Notes: a model not told the origin generated them from the sequence alone. A stretch of DNA of 64,000 bases from Limibacillus halophilus (GCF_014191775.1 NZ_JACHXA010000010.1:1-64000), one strand, 5' to 3'; positions 1 through 8,989 are shown, counted from the stretch's first letter. Numbers and translations: made by a program.

Positions 1-205
1 GAAGATCGGCACCCTCTTTGTGGTTTATCGCCAATCTTCTTGTATGATTAACCATATAAATAGCGTAATATATTTATATTGTCAATTATTATTGTTTCAT
101 CAAGCAAGCGAACGCCATTCGCTGGCGGCGCGCGCTGGCAATCGCCAAAATGGAGTGAGCGATCCCTACCGATACGGGGAGGGTCCGAACAGCGGCGTTA
201 GGGAG

Positions 206-1303
206 TTACACGTTGAAGCGGAAGTGGAAGATGTCGCCATCCAGGGCGACGTACTCCTTGCCTTCCATGCGCAGTTTACCGGCGTCGCGGGCGCCGGCCT
301 CGCCCTTGCAGGCGACAAAGTCGCTGTAGGCAATGGTCTCGGCGCGGATGAAGCCGCGTTCGAAATCGCTGTGGATGGCCCCGGCAGCTTCGGGGGCCTT
401 CGCGCCCTTGCGCACCGTCCAGGCCCGCACTTCCTTGGGCCCAACGGTGAAGAAGGTGATGAGGCCCAAGAGGCCGTATCCCGCCCGGATAACCCGCGCA
501 AGCCCGGTTTCCGTCAAACCCAACTCGGCCAGGAAAGCGGCCTTCTCCTCGGCTTCCTCCAGCATCGCGACCTCGGCCTCGATAGCGGCGGAGATCACCA
601 CACAAGCAGCCCCCTTGGCGACGGCCATCTCGGCGACGCGCCGGGCGTGGTCATTGCCGGTAGCGGCGTTCTCTTCTTCGACGTTGGCAACATAAAGGAT
701 CGGCTTGGCCGTCAATAAATTGAGTTGCTTGGCGACCAGCGCCTCCGTTGCAGAAAAGGACACCGACGAAGCCGGGCGGCCATCTTGAAGCGCCGCGAGC
801 AGCGGTTCCATGACAGCGATGCGTTCCTTGGCCTCCTTATCCGCGCCACGCGCCTTCTTGACGGCGGCGGCATGCTGGCGCTCCAGGCTTTCCAGATCGG
901 CCAGCATCAGCTCTGTTTCGACCGTTTCTGCGTCGCGGACCGGATCAACCGTGCCGTCAACATGGGTCACCTCACCCTCGAAGCACCGCAACACGTGGAC
1001 GATGGCGTCGACCTCGCGGATATTGGCCAGAAATTGGTTGCCCAGCCCCTCGCCCTTCGAGGCACCGCGCACCAGCCCGGCGATGTCCACGAATTCCAGC
1101 GCGGTCGGGATGACCTTCTGGGGCTTGGCGATAGCGGCGATGATGTCCAACCGCTCGTCCGGCACGCCCACGCGACCGGTATTGGGCTCGATGGTGCAGA
1201 AGGGGTAATTCGCCGCCTCGGCCTGCGCCGTCTGGGTCAACGCATTGAAAAGAGTCGACTTGCCGACATTCGGCAAACCCACGATACCGCAATTGAAACC
1301 CAT
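206..1303 (-). CDS. ychF: Redox-regulated ATPase YchF (Obg-family P-loop NTPase)
   Basis: This is a ribosome-associated P-loop ATPase of the Obg/YchF group. The 365 residues match the family's usual length. The Walker A motif GLPNVGKST is at residues 9-17. The switch II region reads DIAGLVRGASKGEG, with the Leu after DxxG that marks the hydrophobic-substituted family. The G4 position reads NVEE rather than NKxD, which fits the known preference of YchF for ATP over GTP. The C-terminal ~85 residues form a TGS domain ending in DGDIFHFRFNV. It lies 3 bases downstream of pth, so the two are probably cotranscribed. The ATG at 1303 is the natural start. Confidence 0.97.
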   Translation of the reverse strand: MGFNCGIVGLPNVGKSTLFNALTQTAQAEAANYPFCTIEPNTGRVGVPDERLDIIAAIAKPQKVIPTALEFVDIAGLVRGASKGEGLGNQFLANIREVDAIVHVLRCFEGEVTHVDGTVDPVRDAETVETELMLADLESLERQHAAAVKKARGADKEAKERIAVMEPLLAALQDGRPASSVSFSATEALVAKQLNLLTAKPILYVANVEEENAATGNDHARRVAEMAVAKGAACVVISAAIEAEVAMLEEAEEKAAFLAELGLTETGLARVIRAGYGLLGLITFFTVGPKEVRAWTVRKGAKAPEAAGAIHSDFERGFIRAETIAYSDFVACKGEAGARDAGKLRMEGKEYVALDGDIFHFRFNV

Positions 1304-1306
1304 GAT

Positions 1307-1930
1307 TCAGTCGTCCTTGCTTTCTTGTCCGCCCTTAGTGGGGGCTGCTTCCTTGCTCTTGGGCGGCGTGGTCAGGTGCGCGACGCGGCTCATATAGCTC
1401 CCCTCGTCTCCCTTGACCAGAAACCCGGCTTCTCCGGCCACAGCCTCCAGAAAGGGCTGCAGCCAATCGTGATCGGCCTTGGAGAAGTCCCCCAGAACCC
1501 AACCCAGCACCATTTCCTTAACGCCCGGATGCCCAATGCCCAGCCGGACGCGCCAGAAGTCGTCTCCGATATGGGCGATCAAGGAGCGGATACCGTTATG
1601 GCCCGCCGCACCGCCGCCGCGCTTAACCTTTACCTTGCCCGGCCGCAGGTCGAGTTCGTCGTAAAAGACGATCACATCGGCAGGCTCCAGTTTGAAGAAG
1701 CGCAGCGCCTCGCCGACCGACTGGCCGCTGTTATTCATGAAGGTCTCGGGACAGATCAGGAGCACCTTCTCGCCCCCGACCATCGCGTCGGCAGTGCGGG
1801 CCTGAAAACGCTTGCGCCACGGCCCTGCAGCGACACTGCGCGCAATCTCCTCCAGCGCCATGAAACCGATGTTATGACGGTTTCCAGCGTATCGCGGTCC
1901 GGGGTTGCCGAGGCCCACGAGAAGCTTCAT
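1307..1930 (-). CDS. pth: Peptidyl-tRNA hydrolase
   Basis: This enzyme cleaves peptidyl-tRNA that has dropped off the ribosome and recycles the tRNA in the cytoplasm. The N-terminus MKLLVGLGNPGPRY and the block NRHNIGF, with catalytic His19, are diagnostic; the VFYDELDL segment carries the conserved Asp. I chose the ATG at 1930 because AGGGAG lies about 10 bases upstream. A TTG at 1939 in the same frame sits almost on top of that site and is unlikely. The C-terminus ends in a charged Lys/Glu-rich tail that varies in the family. It sits between rplY and ychF on the same strand, a common alphaproteobacterial order. Confidence 0.96.
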   Translation of the reverse strand: MKLLVGLGNPGPRYAGNRHNIGFMALEEIARSVAAGPWRKRFQARTADAMVGGEKVLLICPETFMNNSGQSVGEALRFFKLEPADVIVFYDELDLRPGKVKVKRGGGAAGHNGIRSLIAHIGDDFWRVRLGIGHPGVKEMVLGWVLGDFSKADHDWLQPFLEAVAGEAGFLVKGDEGSYMSRVAHLTTPPKSKEAAPTKGGQESKDD

Positions 1931-2044
1931 GACGCCCAATCTCCCTAAAAGCGCAAGACGGGCCCGCCAGGGGGTCCAGTGATCCCTTGGCGAGCCCGCT
2001 CAACGCTTGCGGTCAAGACCGCGAGGTCATCCCCGAAAGGATGC

Positions 2045-2719
2045 TTACTCCTCGCTCTCGTCCTCGCCGTCCTCATCGCCCTCGACCTCGTCCTCGGCAT
2101 CCTCAGCTTCGGCCTCGGCCGCTTCGGCTGCTTCGGCGGCCTCCGCCTTCACGGCGCTAGGCGCCGCGATGGTGGCAACCGTGAAGTCGCGGTCGGTAAT
2201 GGTCGGCGTTACGCCTTCCGGCAACGCGAAGGCGGAGATGTGCAGGGAATCGCCGATGTCGAGACCGGTCAGATCGCCTTCCAGCTCCTCGGGGATCGCA
2301 TTCGCCGTACAAAGCAATTCGACTTCATGGCGCACGATGTTGAGCATGCCGCCACGGGTCAGACCCGGACTCTTTTCCTCGTTGATGAAGACCACCGGAA
2401 CGGCGACTTCGATTTTCGCGTCCTTCGCGACGCGCAGGAAATCGAGGTGCGTCGGGCTGTCCTTCAGAGGATGCAACTGCAAGTCACGCGCCAGTACGGT
2501 GTGCTTGTCCTTGCCCACCTTGACAGTGATCAGATGCGAGAAGAAGCCCGGCTTGTGAATCTGCCGGGTAATCTCCTTCTCCTCCAGCGAGATGCTCAGG
2601 GGAGCCTGCTTACCACCGTAAATCACGGCGGGTACCTTACCTTCGCGGCGGGTTGCACGGGCGGCCCCCTTTCCGACCCGTTCTCTAACTTCCGCGTTCA
2701 GAATGACCTCATCGGACAT
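2045..2719 (-). CDS. rplY: 50S ribosomal protein L25 / general stress protein Ctc
   Basis: This is the 5S rRNA-binding protein of the large ribosomal subunit, in the long Ctc form. The L25 domain covers about residues 1-95 (VRERVGKGAARATRREGKVP is typical of the start). A TL5-type beta domain follows to about residue 190. The last ~35 residues are an Ala/Glu/Asp repeat tail (AEAAEAAEAAEAEAEDAED), strongly acidic and low in complexity; such tails are seen in alphaproteobacterial Ctc proteins. The gene lies about 115 bases upstream of pth and about 170 bases downstream of prs. The ATG at 2719 begins MSDEVILNAEVRE, as expected for the family. Confidence 0.95.
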   Translation of the reverse strand: MSDEVILNAEVRERVGKGAARATRREGKVPAVIYGGKQAPLSISLEEKEITRQIHKPGFFSHLITVKVGKDKHTVLARDLQLHPLKDSPTHLDFLRVAKDAKIEVAVPVVFINEEKSPGLTRGGMLNIVRHEVELLCTANAIPEELEGDLTGLDIGDSLHISAFALPEGVTPTITDRDFTVATIAAPSAVKAEAAEAAEAAEAEAEDAEDEVEGDEDGEDESEE

Positions 2720-2831
2720 AGCCGATACTCCTTTTCGGTCACCTGACCCGGGATGGCCGGCACACTAACGCGCCGCAGCACCAATCCCGCTCCATAGCCG
2801 CGAGTAGCCTCCAGGGGTGCTACAAGCGGTT

Positions 2832-2850
2832 GCCGCCCACCATGGGCGGC
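2832..2850. repeat. GC-rich stem-loop between prs and rplY
   Basis: GCCGCCCA and TGGGCGGC form a perfect 8-bp inverted repeat around a 3-base loop in the 168-base gap between prs and rplY. There is no clear T-run on either side, so it is not a textbook terminator. It may end or process the prs transcript. The remainder of the gap (2720-2887) shows no open frame I would call. Confidence 0.4.
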
Positions 2851-2887
2851 GAAATTTCTTCACGAGGCGCCCGGAGGCTGCCTCTTT

Positions 2888-3853
2888 TCAACGAAACAGA
2901 CTGGAGACCGAGCGTTCGTGGCTGATCCGATCGATCGCATCACCCAACAACGGAGCGATGGTGATCTGACGAACATTGTGCGCCAAGCGCACGGCCTCGG
3001 TCGCCTGGATGCTGTCGGTCGTCACCAACTCCTTCATCGGAGAGGAGGAAACACGTGCAACCGCACCGCCGGACAGCACCCCGTGGGTAACATAGGCGGA
3101 AACGGATTCTGCACCGGCCTCCATCAGCGCCACGGCCGCGTTGCACAGTGTCCCGGCGGAATCGACAATATCGTCCACCAGCAGGCAACGGCGTCCTTTT
3201 ACGTCGCCGATGATGTTCATGACCTCGGACACCCCGGCCCGTTCGCGGCGCTTATCGATGATTGCAAGCTCTACGTCAAGACGTCTTGCAATATCGCGCG
3301 CGCGGACGACGCCGCCGACGTCTGGTGAAACGATCATCAGATTGTCGGTTCCGTAATTGTCGGTGATGTCTTTGGTAAAGACCGGAGCGGCGTAGAGGTT
3401 GTCAGTAGGAATGTCGAAAAAACCCTGAATCTGACCGGCATGAAGATCGAGTGTCAGCACGCGATGTGCCCCGGCGCTGGTGATCAGGTTCGCAACGAGT
3501 TTCGCTGAGATCGGCGTTCTGGGGCCCGATTTTCGGTCCTGCCTGGCGTAGCCGTAGTAAGGCAACACCGCCGTGATGCGCCGAGCCGATCCGCGCTTGA
3601 GCGCGTCCAGTGCTACCAGCAATTCCATCAGGTTGTCGTTTGCCGGGTGGCAGGTCGACTGTACGAAGAACACGTCCTCGCCACGAACATTCTCGTTGAT
3701 TTCAACGAAAACCTCCTGGTCGGAAAAGCGCTTCACACTGGCCTTGGTCAGCGGAAGGTTCAAATAGGCCGAAATTGCCTCTGCCAAAGGCCGGTTCGAA
3801 TTACCCGTCAGAATCTTGTAGGGTCGGGTTGCCGCGCTGCTGCCATCGCTCAT
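2888..3853 (-). CDS. prs: Ribose-phosphate pyrophosphokinase (PRPP synthetase)
   Basis: The enzyme makes phosphoribosyl pyrophosphate from ribose 5-phosphate and ATP, feeding purine, pyrimidine, His and Trp synthesis. Diagnostic blocks are the ATP-binding region with [45 protein letters not shown], and the PRPP loop [11 protein letters not shown] around residue 230. The frame is open for 23 codons upstream, but the ATG at 3853 ([13 protein letters not shown]) gives 321 residues, close to the usual 310-320, and AGAGAGG lies upstream. The longer form would add a Gly-rich leader unlike the family. Confidence 0.96.
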   Translation of the reverse strand: MSDGSSAATRPYKILTGNSNRPLAEAISAYLNLPLTKASVKRFSDQEVFVEINENVRGEDVFFVQSTCHPANDNLMELLVALDALKRGSARRITAVLPYYGYARQDRKSGPRTPISAKLVANLITSAGAHRVLTLDLHAGQIQGFFDIPTDNLYAAPVFTKDITDNYGTDNLMIVSPDVGGVVRARDIARRLDVELAIIDKRRERAGVSEVMNIIGDVKGRRCLLVDDIVDSAGTLCNAAVALMEAGAESVSAYVTHGVLSGGAVARVSSSPMKELVTTDSIQATEAVRLAHNVRQITIAPLLGDAIDRISHERSVSSLFR

Positions 3854-4045
3854 GCCGCCGCCGAATGCCTCTCTCTTGCTGAAATCCCCGCCTGTACCGC
3901 CCGCCCCAATAAGGTCACCCAATGAGTGGCACGCCGGTCGAGCGCGGCGGACTTTAGCAACCTACCCCGGCCCTGTAAACGTTCTGTCATATGTTACCTG
4001 GAAAGGCGGTCCTTGCCGAGCCGGGCGACCGTACCGCACGGTGCC

Positions 4046-4897
4046 TCACTGTCCCGACGGAATCTGATAAAGTAGGTCGACCAAGCCCGCCACTGCGGCT
4101 TCCGCGATGAGCGGCGCCACTTGCGTCCAGGGCCCATCCAGGCTGCCGGCCCGAACCTGATCGCCTTGCTCGATCTTGCCCAAAGACCGCCCTTGTGGGT
4201 CTTGTACGTCCCAGGTAACGACGACCTGCTGAAGGCCCGCCGATGGCGTGCCCAACCGCACGGTACCGACAACCTTCAGATCGTCGGGCCGCATATCCTC
4301 GACCGACGCCACCGGAAGAGACGCCTGCTGGAGCGCAACGGTCAAGGCCAAGGGCAACAGTTCGCCCGCGTTGCCGGGAGCCCGCGCTATCGGCGCGACC
4401 ACCAGACGGCCGCCCGGGCGGCCGGGTAATCCGCCACCCGTTTGCACCGGGGCAATGATCGGCATCAGCAGATGCGCTGCCTGCTGGGCTATAGAATCCA
4501 CCACGTCGGGATCGCCCGCGATCAAATCGGCACCTCTGCCGTCCATCATCTGCGGTTCTGCCCGTAACGGACCGATTTGCGCGTCAGAAACCTTCCAAAC
4601 GATTGCATTGCCGCGAAAACGACCTTCGACGATACGGCTTTCGATGTTGCCGGCTCCGGTGTCGACCGTCAGGCCCTGATCGATCAGAATCGCAGCCAGG
4701 ACATCACGCGTTTGGATGGCAACCTCGGGTGGCAGGTTGGCAACCGGTCGCACGACGATCGTCGGGCTGACCGGTGGGCCGATCAAGGCCTGGTCCTCTT
4801 GCTTTATCTGCGGTTGGAACGGCTTGGGTAGCGGACCGCATGCTTGCAGCAGGGCAAGGCTCAAGACCAGAACCACAGGAAAAAATCTCGGCATCAT
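4046..4897 (-). CDS. Predicted outer/periplasmic lipoprotein, function unknown
   Basis: This is a 283-residue secreted lipoprotein. Starting at the ATG at 4897, a short signal peptide (MMPRFFPVVLVLSLALLQAC) ends in a lipobox LQA-Cys20. The mature part is rich in beta-type segments and repeats Val/Pro/Gly, with two similar-looking halves; I recognise no enzyme motif. The start is fixed by context: its ATG overlaps the TGA of a 22-codon ORF (bases 4894-4897 read ATGA on the coding strand), so translation is probably coupled. The frame stays open upstream to a TTG at 4978, but that would bury the signal peptide. It is the last gene of the lgt-pgeF run. Alternative function: an envelope assembly or trafficking factor; unproven. 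Confidence 0.75.
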   Translation of the reverse strand: MMPRFFPVVLVLSLALLQACGPLPKPFQPQIKQEDQALIGPPVSPTIVVRPVANLPPEVAIQTRDVLAAILIDQGLTVDTGAGNIESRIVEGRFRGNAIVWKVSDAQIGPLRAEPQMMDGRGADLIAGDPDVVDSIAQQAAHLLMPIIAPVQTGGGLPGRPGGRLVVAPIARAPGNAGELLPLALTVALQQASLPVASVEDMRPDDLKVVGTVRLGTPSAGLQQVVVTWDVQDPQGRSLGKIEQGDQVRAGSLDGPWTQVAPLIAEAAVAGLVDLLYQIPSGQ

Positions 4898-4962
4898 AGG
4901 AGAACGCAGGTCGCCAGTCCGCCGAGCAGCAGCAAACCGCAAAAGAAAATCAGATGAGGCAT
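4894..4962 (-). CDS. 22-residue hydrophobic small ORF coupled to the lipoprotein gene
   Basis: The strand reads GGGAGG, eight bases, then an ATG at 4962 and 22 codons: MPHLIFFCGLLLLGGLATCV followed by two Leu and TGA. The Shine-Dalgarno site is the best in this part of the operon, and the lipoprotein gene downstream has none of its own. The stop overlaps the next ATG as ATGA. The peptide is one hydrophobic segment with two Cys, resembling a single-pass membrane micropeptide. It may simply be a leader that sets translation of the lipoprotein. It lies 25 bases after the stop of the M24-family gene. I know no named family for it. Confidence 0.55.
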   Translation of the reverse strand: MPHLIFFCGLLLLGGLATCVLL

Positions 4963-4987
4963 GCCTGCAGCCTCCCAAGGCGTCTGT

Positions 4988-6142
4988 TCAGCCGCCGACG
5001 ATCAAGTCTAGCGGACGATGCGACAGCGATTGAGGTCCAGCATCGCCGATCAACGAGGTTCTGCCCAGCGTCATCGCCAGCCCTGCATCGTCGTCGAAGA
5101 TGATGATGTGAACAAAAAACACCATGCCCGCCCGCAAAACCACCGGATTGCCGTGATAAAGCATTGGCCAGTCCATCCAGTTCGGACTGAAGGTGGTGCC
5201 CAGGGAATATCCGCAAGCGTTCATGCGGTGCGCTTGGAAACCTGCCTTGTCCAGCACAGCGGCATGGGCGTCGAATGCTTCGCCGACGGTGTTGCCCGGC
5301 ACCAGCTTCGCCTCGACGGCCAGCAGGGCATCGCGCGCCACGGCATGCATTTCGCGCTGGCGCGCCGGCACCTTCCCAACAACCGCCGTATGCATCATCG
5401 CGGCGTGATAGTGACGATAGGCACCCGCCCATTCGAGGGTCAGTTGGTCCTGTTGAGAAAGCACGCGCCGGCCGGAATAGTAACGGCACAGCAAGGCCTG
5501 CTCGGCCGATCCGATAATGAACTCGTTGCCCGGGTAATCGCCGCCTCCACGGAAGACCTCGCCCTGCATGGCTGCCAGGATATCGCTTTCGTCACCGCCG
5601 GGCCGTATAAGGGGAATCGCCGCTTCCACGGCCGCATCGGCAAGCTCGCCGGCACGTCGTACATAGTCGATCTCGCGTGCGCTTTTCACGACCCTCTGCC
5701 GGTTCACCAGATCCGACGCGTCGACCAGTTTGCAAAAGCCGTCCAGCGCAGCCTCAAGCCGCTTTCCGTTACGCGCGGTCAGGCCATAGGCCTCGTATTC
5801 AACACCCAGGGTTTTACCCGAAAGGCCAAGCTCCTGAAGGATTCCCTTCAACGCCTCAGCCGGACGCGCGTCAGGGACATCAACCCAGACACGCACATCC
5901 TTTATGATCGATGTTTGCTGGGCCTGCCGCAAATCGGGCGCCCGCGTCAGCAGAACCATACGGCCGTCCGCGCCCAGATAGAGGCATTGGAAAAAGACAT
6001 ACCCGAAGGTGTCGTAACCGGTCAGGTAGAACATGGTTTCCTGACGGAAGATCAGCAGGCCGTGGAGACCTTCGTCAGACATGGCTTCGATGGCTCGGGC
6101 ACGCCGACCCGCAAGCTCTTCTTCACTAAAGTGCAGGTGCAT
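4988..6142 (-). CDS. M24/creatinase-fold protein lacking all metal ligands (annotated style: Xaa-Pro peptidase family)
   Basis: The 384 residues have the two-domain layout of creatinase/aminopeptidase P proteins: an N-terminal domain to about 155, then a pita-bread domain. The five metal ligands of M24 peptidases are missing. The usual DxG reads W238-A-G, the second Asp (SDxTRT) is Ala248, the GHGIG His is Tyr312, the EPG Glu position is His345, and the last Glu is absent. Metal-independent members exist (creatinase; ectoine hydrolase DoeA/EutD), and the segment CGYSLGTTFSPNW recalls what I remember of DoeA-like proteins. It is therefore more likely an amidinohydrolase/ectoine-hydrolase relative than a peptidase. 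It starts 2 bases after pgeF. Fold is certain; substrate unknown. Confidence 0.8.
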   Translation of the reverse strand: MHLHFSEEELAGRRARAIEAMSDEGLHGLLIFRQETMFYLTGYDTFGYVFFQCLYLGADGRMVLLTRAPDLRQAQQTSIIKDVRVWVDVPDARPAEALKGILQELGLSGKTLGVEYEAYGLTARNGKRLEAALDGFCKLVDASDLVNRQRVVKSAREIDYVRRAGELADAAVEAAIPLIRPGGDESDILAAMQGEVFRGGGDYPGNEFIIGSAEQALLCRYYSGRRVLSQQDQLTLEWAGAYRHYHAAMMHTAVVGKVPARQREMHAVARDALLAVEAKLVPGNTVGEAFDAHAAVLDKAGFQAHRMNACGYSLGTTFSPNWMDWPMLYHGNPVVLRAGMVFFVHIIIFDDDAGLAMTLGRTSLIGDAGPQSLSHRPLDLIVGG

Positions 6143-6144
6143 TT

Positions 6145-6912
6145 TCAGGGCTCCAGCAGAATAACCGAAAGACCGCGACCGTAATCCTTCTCGCCCGCTT
6201 TGCAGGCGCGGCGATAACTGAAGAATCGGTCGGACTCAGCGAAAGTGTCGGCGGGGCAAACTTCGATTCGCCGCAATCCCGCCTTGCAGAGGCGTCGCGC
6301 CGCGTATCCCTTTAGATCGAACAGAAAATGCCCGCTGCGACGCGCCGGGCAAAAGAAATCGATATTGGCATTTTCCTGGGTCAGGAAAGGCTCCGGGAAC
6401 TCCGGTCCCACCTCATAGGATCGTTGGGCTATGCAAGGACCGATAGCGGCCGCAATGGCTTCACGCCGGGCACCCAATCGCGTCATGGCTTCCAGGGTTG
6501 CCTCCAAGATACCGGCAAAGGCACCGCGCCATCCGGCGTGTGCGGCACCCACCACCTGCGCCTCGGGATCGACCATGACGACCGGTGCACAGTCGGCGGT
6601 TAGAATTCCCAGGGCGATCCCACGCTTCTTCGTAACCATCGCATCGCAGCGCGGCGCGGCGTCGCGTGACCAAGGTGCATCTACTGCGATGGCATCGGCG
6701 GAATGCGTCTGATAGGCCGTCACAAGGTTTTCCGGCTTTAGGTCCAGCGCCGCCATGGCACGGCGCCGATTTTCGAACACATTGTCCGCGGCATCGCCTG
6801 AGCCATAGCCGCAGTTGAGCGAATCATAAAGGCCTTCGCTGACACCGCCTTCGCGTCCAAAGAAAGCGTGGCGAACACCAGGCAGATCGTTCAGTTTGCC
6901 CATCGTCAGCAT
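6145..6912 (-). CDS. pgeF: PgeF/YfiH multicopper-oxidase-like purine nucleoside phosphorylase (editing of peptidoglycan precursors)
   Basis: This is a Cu-oxidase_4/DUF152 protein of 255 residues. Conserved features are His70 (TAYQTH), TADC with Cys108, HAGWRG with His125, and GPCI at 158-161. Family members are reported as purine nucleoside-processing enzymes and, in E. coli, as an editor that removes wrong residues from UDP-MurNAc peptide precursors. It is followed directly by the M24-fold gene and preceded, after 92 bases, by the MidA-like methyltransferase. The first in-frame start is at 6912; Met4 at 6903 is an alternative. Confidence 0.92.
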   Translation of the reverse strand: MLTMGKLNDLPGVRHAFFGREGGVSEGLYDSLNCGYGSGDAADNVFENRRRAMAALDLKPENLVTAYQTHSADAIAVDAPWSRDAAPRCDAMVTKKRGIALGILTADCAPVVMVDPEAQVVGAAHAGWRGAFAGILEATLEAMTRLGARREAIAAAIGPCIAQRSYEVGPEFPEPFLTQENANIDFFCPARRSGHFLFDLKGYAARRLCKAGLRRIEVCPADTFAESDRFFSYRRACKAGEKDYGRGLSVILLEP

Positions 6913-7004
6913 CGTCGCCGTCCTCTCTCAACAAGCGCTTGCAATACCCTTCACGGCTTTACACCAAACGCCAGCCCGCTGTCGACCACACGCTGCTCCC
7001 TGAG

Positions 7005-8117
7005 CTAGGACGCAAAGGGTGCCGGTGCTGCGTGTCCGGCCTGCGTTATAGCAAGCACCTTGAATAGCTCACCCATCTCCTCAGGACTCATGAGGCGGGT
7101 CAAGGCGGAATCGATATCCTGCCGTTGCCGCTCATCGGCGTGACGACGCAGGGCCTCAGCCCGAATCTCCAAGCCCATGGCCTGCAGGAATGCGCCTTGC
7201 GTTACTGGGCCAAAGGCAGCAGCACCCGCGGTTTCGGCGGCATCGATAAGGCTGGCGAAATCCACATGCGCCGTGAGATCGGCGCTGCCCGGCTCCACAA
7301 GAGGATCGTGCGGGCGATGCCCGCGCACCGCTTGGAGCGTCGCGCCGTATGACGGATGCTGGCGGCCGTAATCGATGAAGAGGGCCGCGCCGCCTTGCAG
7401 GACCAGACGCTGCGCCAAGCTGCGAACAAGCGACACTGCAATCGGTGAAACCTCCGCCAGCACACCCAAGGGCGCGTCATGAAGCGCCGGAGGAATGAAC
7501 GCGGGCGCCGATGGGCTCAACGGACCGAGAAGAAAAACGAACCTTTCGCCGCTATCATCCAGCCCGATCAACCGTTCACGCCAGCCATCCTCGCACTTCT
7601 CGTAATGCCGCACCGGCAATGCATCGAGAAACTCGTTTCCGATGATCACGAGCGGCGCATCTTCCGGGAGCGAGGAAAGCTCGCCATGCCAGGTTACATC
7701 CCAGTTCTTCAGGGTTTTCTTTTGCGCCTTGCGGAGCGCCGGACTGACTTCGACAAGGTGAACTTCAGCGGCTTCGGCCAACCCCGGCAACACCGACGCC
7801 GCCCGCAACAGATCGGACATCAGCGTGCCGCGTCCCGGTCCAACTTCCGCCAGGATGAAACGCTTGGGCCCGTCTAGCACGCGTTGCCACAGATCGGCGC
7901 ACCAGAGCCCAACCATCTCGCCAAACATTTGGCTGACCTCGGGCGCCGTAATGAAATCCCCGGATACGCCGAAGGGATCGTCGGTCATGTAATAGCCGCC
8001 ACTGGGATCGGTCAGCACGGCGGCCATGTAATCGGCCAGGCTTATCGGTCCCTCCAGGGCAATCCGCCGCTTGAGCCGATAAGTTAGGTTGTGATTGCGC
8101 TTACCGCTCATGCGCAC
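7005..8117 (-). CDS. SAM-dependent methyltransferase of the MidA/NDUFAF7 family
   Basis: The 370-residue protein belongs to the DUF185/MidA group. In mitochondria the relative NDUFAF7 dimethylates an Arg of complex I subunit NDUFS2; the bacterial substrate is inferred to be similar. The SAM site is LAEVGPGRGTLMSDLLRA near residue 90, followed by VHLVEVSP, and IIGNEFLDALPVRHY is the typical family block. The N-terminus PISLADYMAAVLTDPSGGYY is also diagnostic. The frame starts with GTG at 8117, overlapping lgt by 17 bases; an ATG at 8111 is equally possible. It is the second gene of the lgt operon. Confidence 0.92.
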   Translation of the reverse strand: MRMSGKRNHNLTYRLKRRIALEGPISLADYMAAVLTDPSGGYYMTDDPFGVSGDFITAPEVSQMFGEMVGLWCADLWQRVLDGPKRFILAEVGPGRGTLMSDLLRAASVLPGLAEAAEVHLVEVSPALRKAQKKTLKNWDVTWHGELSSLPEDAPLVIIGNEFLDALPVRHYEKCEDGWRERLIGLDDSGERFVFLLGPLSPSAPAFIPPALHDAPLGVLAEVSPIAVSLVRSLAQRLVLQGGAALFIDYGRQHPSYGATLQAVRGHRPHDPLVEPGSADLTAHVDFASLIDAAETAGAAAFGPVTQGAFLQAMGLEIRAEALRRHADERQRQDIDSALTRLMSPEEMGELFKVLAITQAGHAAPAPFAS

Positions 8118-8928
8118 TCGTCGGCGCCGACGCGCGCTGTTGACGTAGGCTCCAAACCGCCAACCCCAGGCCGCAAACCAGCATCGGCAAGGATAGGATT
8201 TGCCCCATCGTCAGCCCCCCGACCAGGAAACCGATATGCGCATCGGGCTCACGGAAGAACTCGGCAATCAAGCGGCCCAGGCCATAACCCGCGAGAAAGA
8301 TGCCTGAAATGACGCCGGGCTTGGCGAGCGATCCGCTCCGGACCAATAGCAGCAGAAGGATGAAAAGAATCAGACCTTCCATACCGGCTTCGTAGAGCTG
8401 GCTTGGATGGCGGGGCAGCGGTCCGCCGCCAGGAAAAACGACCCCCCAGGCAACATCGGTCGGACGTCCGTACAGCTCGCCGTTGATGAAGTTCGCAATC
8501 CGGCCGAAGAAAAGGCCGATAGGCGCTACGAAAGCGATCAGGTCGGAAAGCGCAAAGAGCGGCAGGCCGCGTTTCCAGGCAAACAGGATAATTGCCATAA
8601 CCACGCCGAGCATACCGCCGTGGAAAGACATTCCCCCCTGCCAGACCATGAAGATCTTCCCTGGGTTCTCAAAAAAGAAAATGGGATTGTAGAACAATAC
8701 GTAGCCGAGACGGCCACCCAGCAGCACACCCAGAGTCGCCCAGAACACAAAATCGTCGAAGACCTGCGTTGTCAGCGCCTTGCTGGGGGAGAGCTTGGTC
8801 ATGCGCAAACACACGCGCCAACCAAGGATCAGCCCGGCGATGTAGGCCAAGGCGTACCAACGGATCGCGATAGGTCCGATCTCGATGGCAATGGGATCTA
8901 TCTGCGGGAAGGCTAAGGCAAACATCAT
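8101..8928 (-). CDS. lgt: Prolipoprotein diacylglyceryl transferase
   Basis: Lgt transfers diacylglycerol from phosphatidylglycerol to the lipobox Cys of prelipoproteins in the inner membrane. About seven hydrophobic segments are visible. The family signature GRIANFINGELYGRPTD is present, as are WQGGMSFHGGMLG (with the functional His region) and PSQLYEAGMEG. I use the ATG at 8928 (275 residues); a TTG two codons earlier is possible. It leads a minus-strand operon and is preceded by a good promoter match. A lipoprotein gene closes the same run, a nice but possibly accidental pairing. Confidence 0.95.
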   Translation of the reverse strand: MMFALAFPQIDPIAIEIGPIAIRWYALAYIAGLILGWRVCLRMTKLSPSKALTTQVFDDFVFWATLGVLLGGRLGYVLFYNPIFFFENPGKIFMVWQGGMSFHGGMLGVVMAIILFAWKRGLPLFALSDLIAFVAPIGLFFGRIANFINGELYGRPTDVAWGVVFPGGGPLPRHPSQLYEAGMEGLILFILLLLLVRSGSLAKPGVISGIFLAGYGLGRLIAEFFREPDAHIGFLVGGLTMGQILSLPMLVCGLGLAVWSLRQQRASAPTSAHER

Positions 8929-8989
8929 GAGCAATCGGCTTTCTCTTGCTTCAACGACCTGGCGGCCGCCATCCAGGACACTCGCCGCC

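Noticed and set aside
113-127. Small CGCCA/TGGCG hairpin near the left edge
   Set aside because: Five base pairs without a T-run; the gap 1-205 shows no gene or clear signal.
725-1948. 407-codon open frame antisense to ychF and pth
   Set aside because: It is a mirror of GC-rich coding DNA; both real genes on the other strand have clear family motifs throughout.
5018-6184. 388-codon open frame antisense to the M24-fold gene
   Set aside because: No family features and complete overlap with a well-supported gene.
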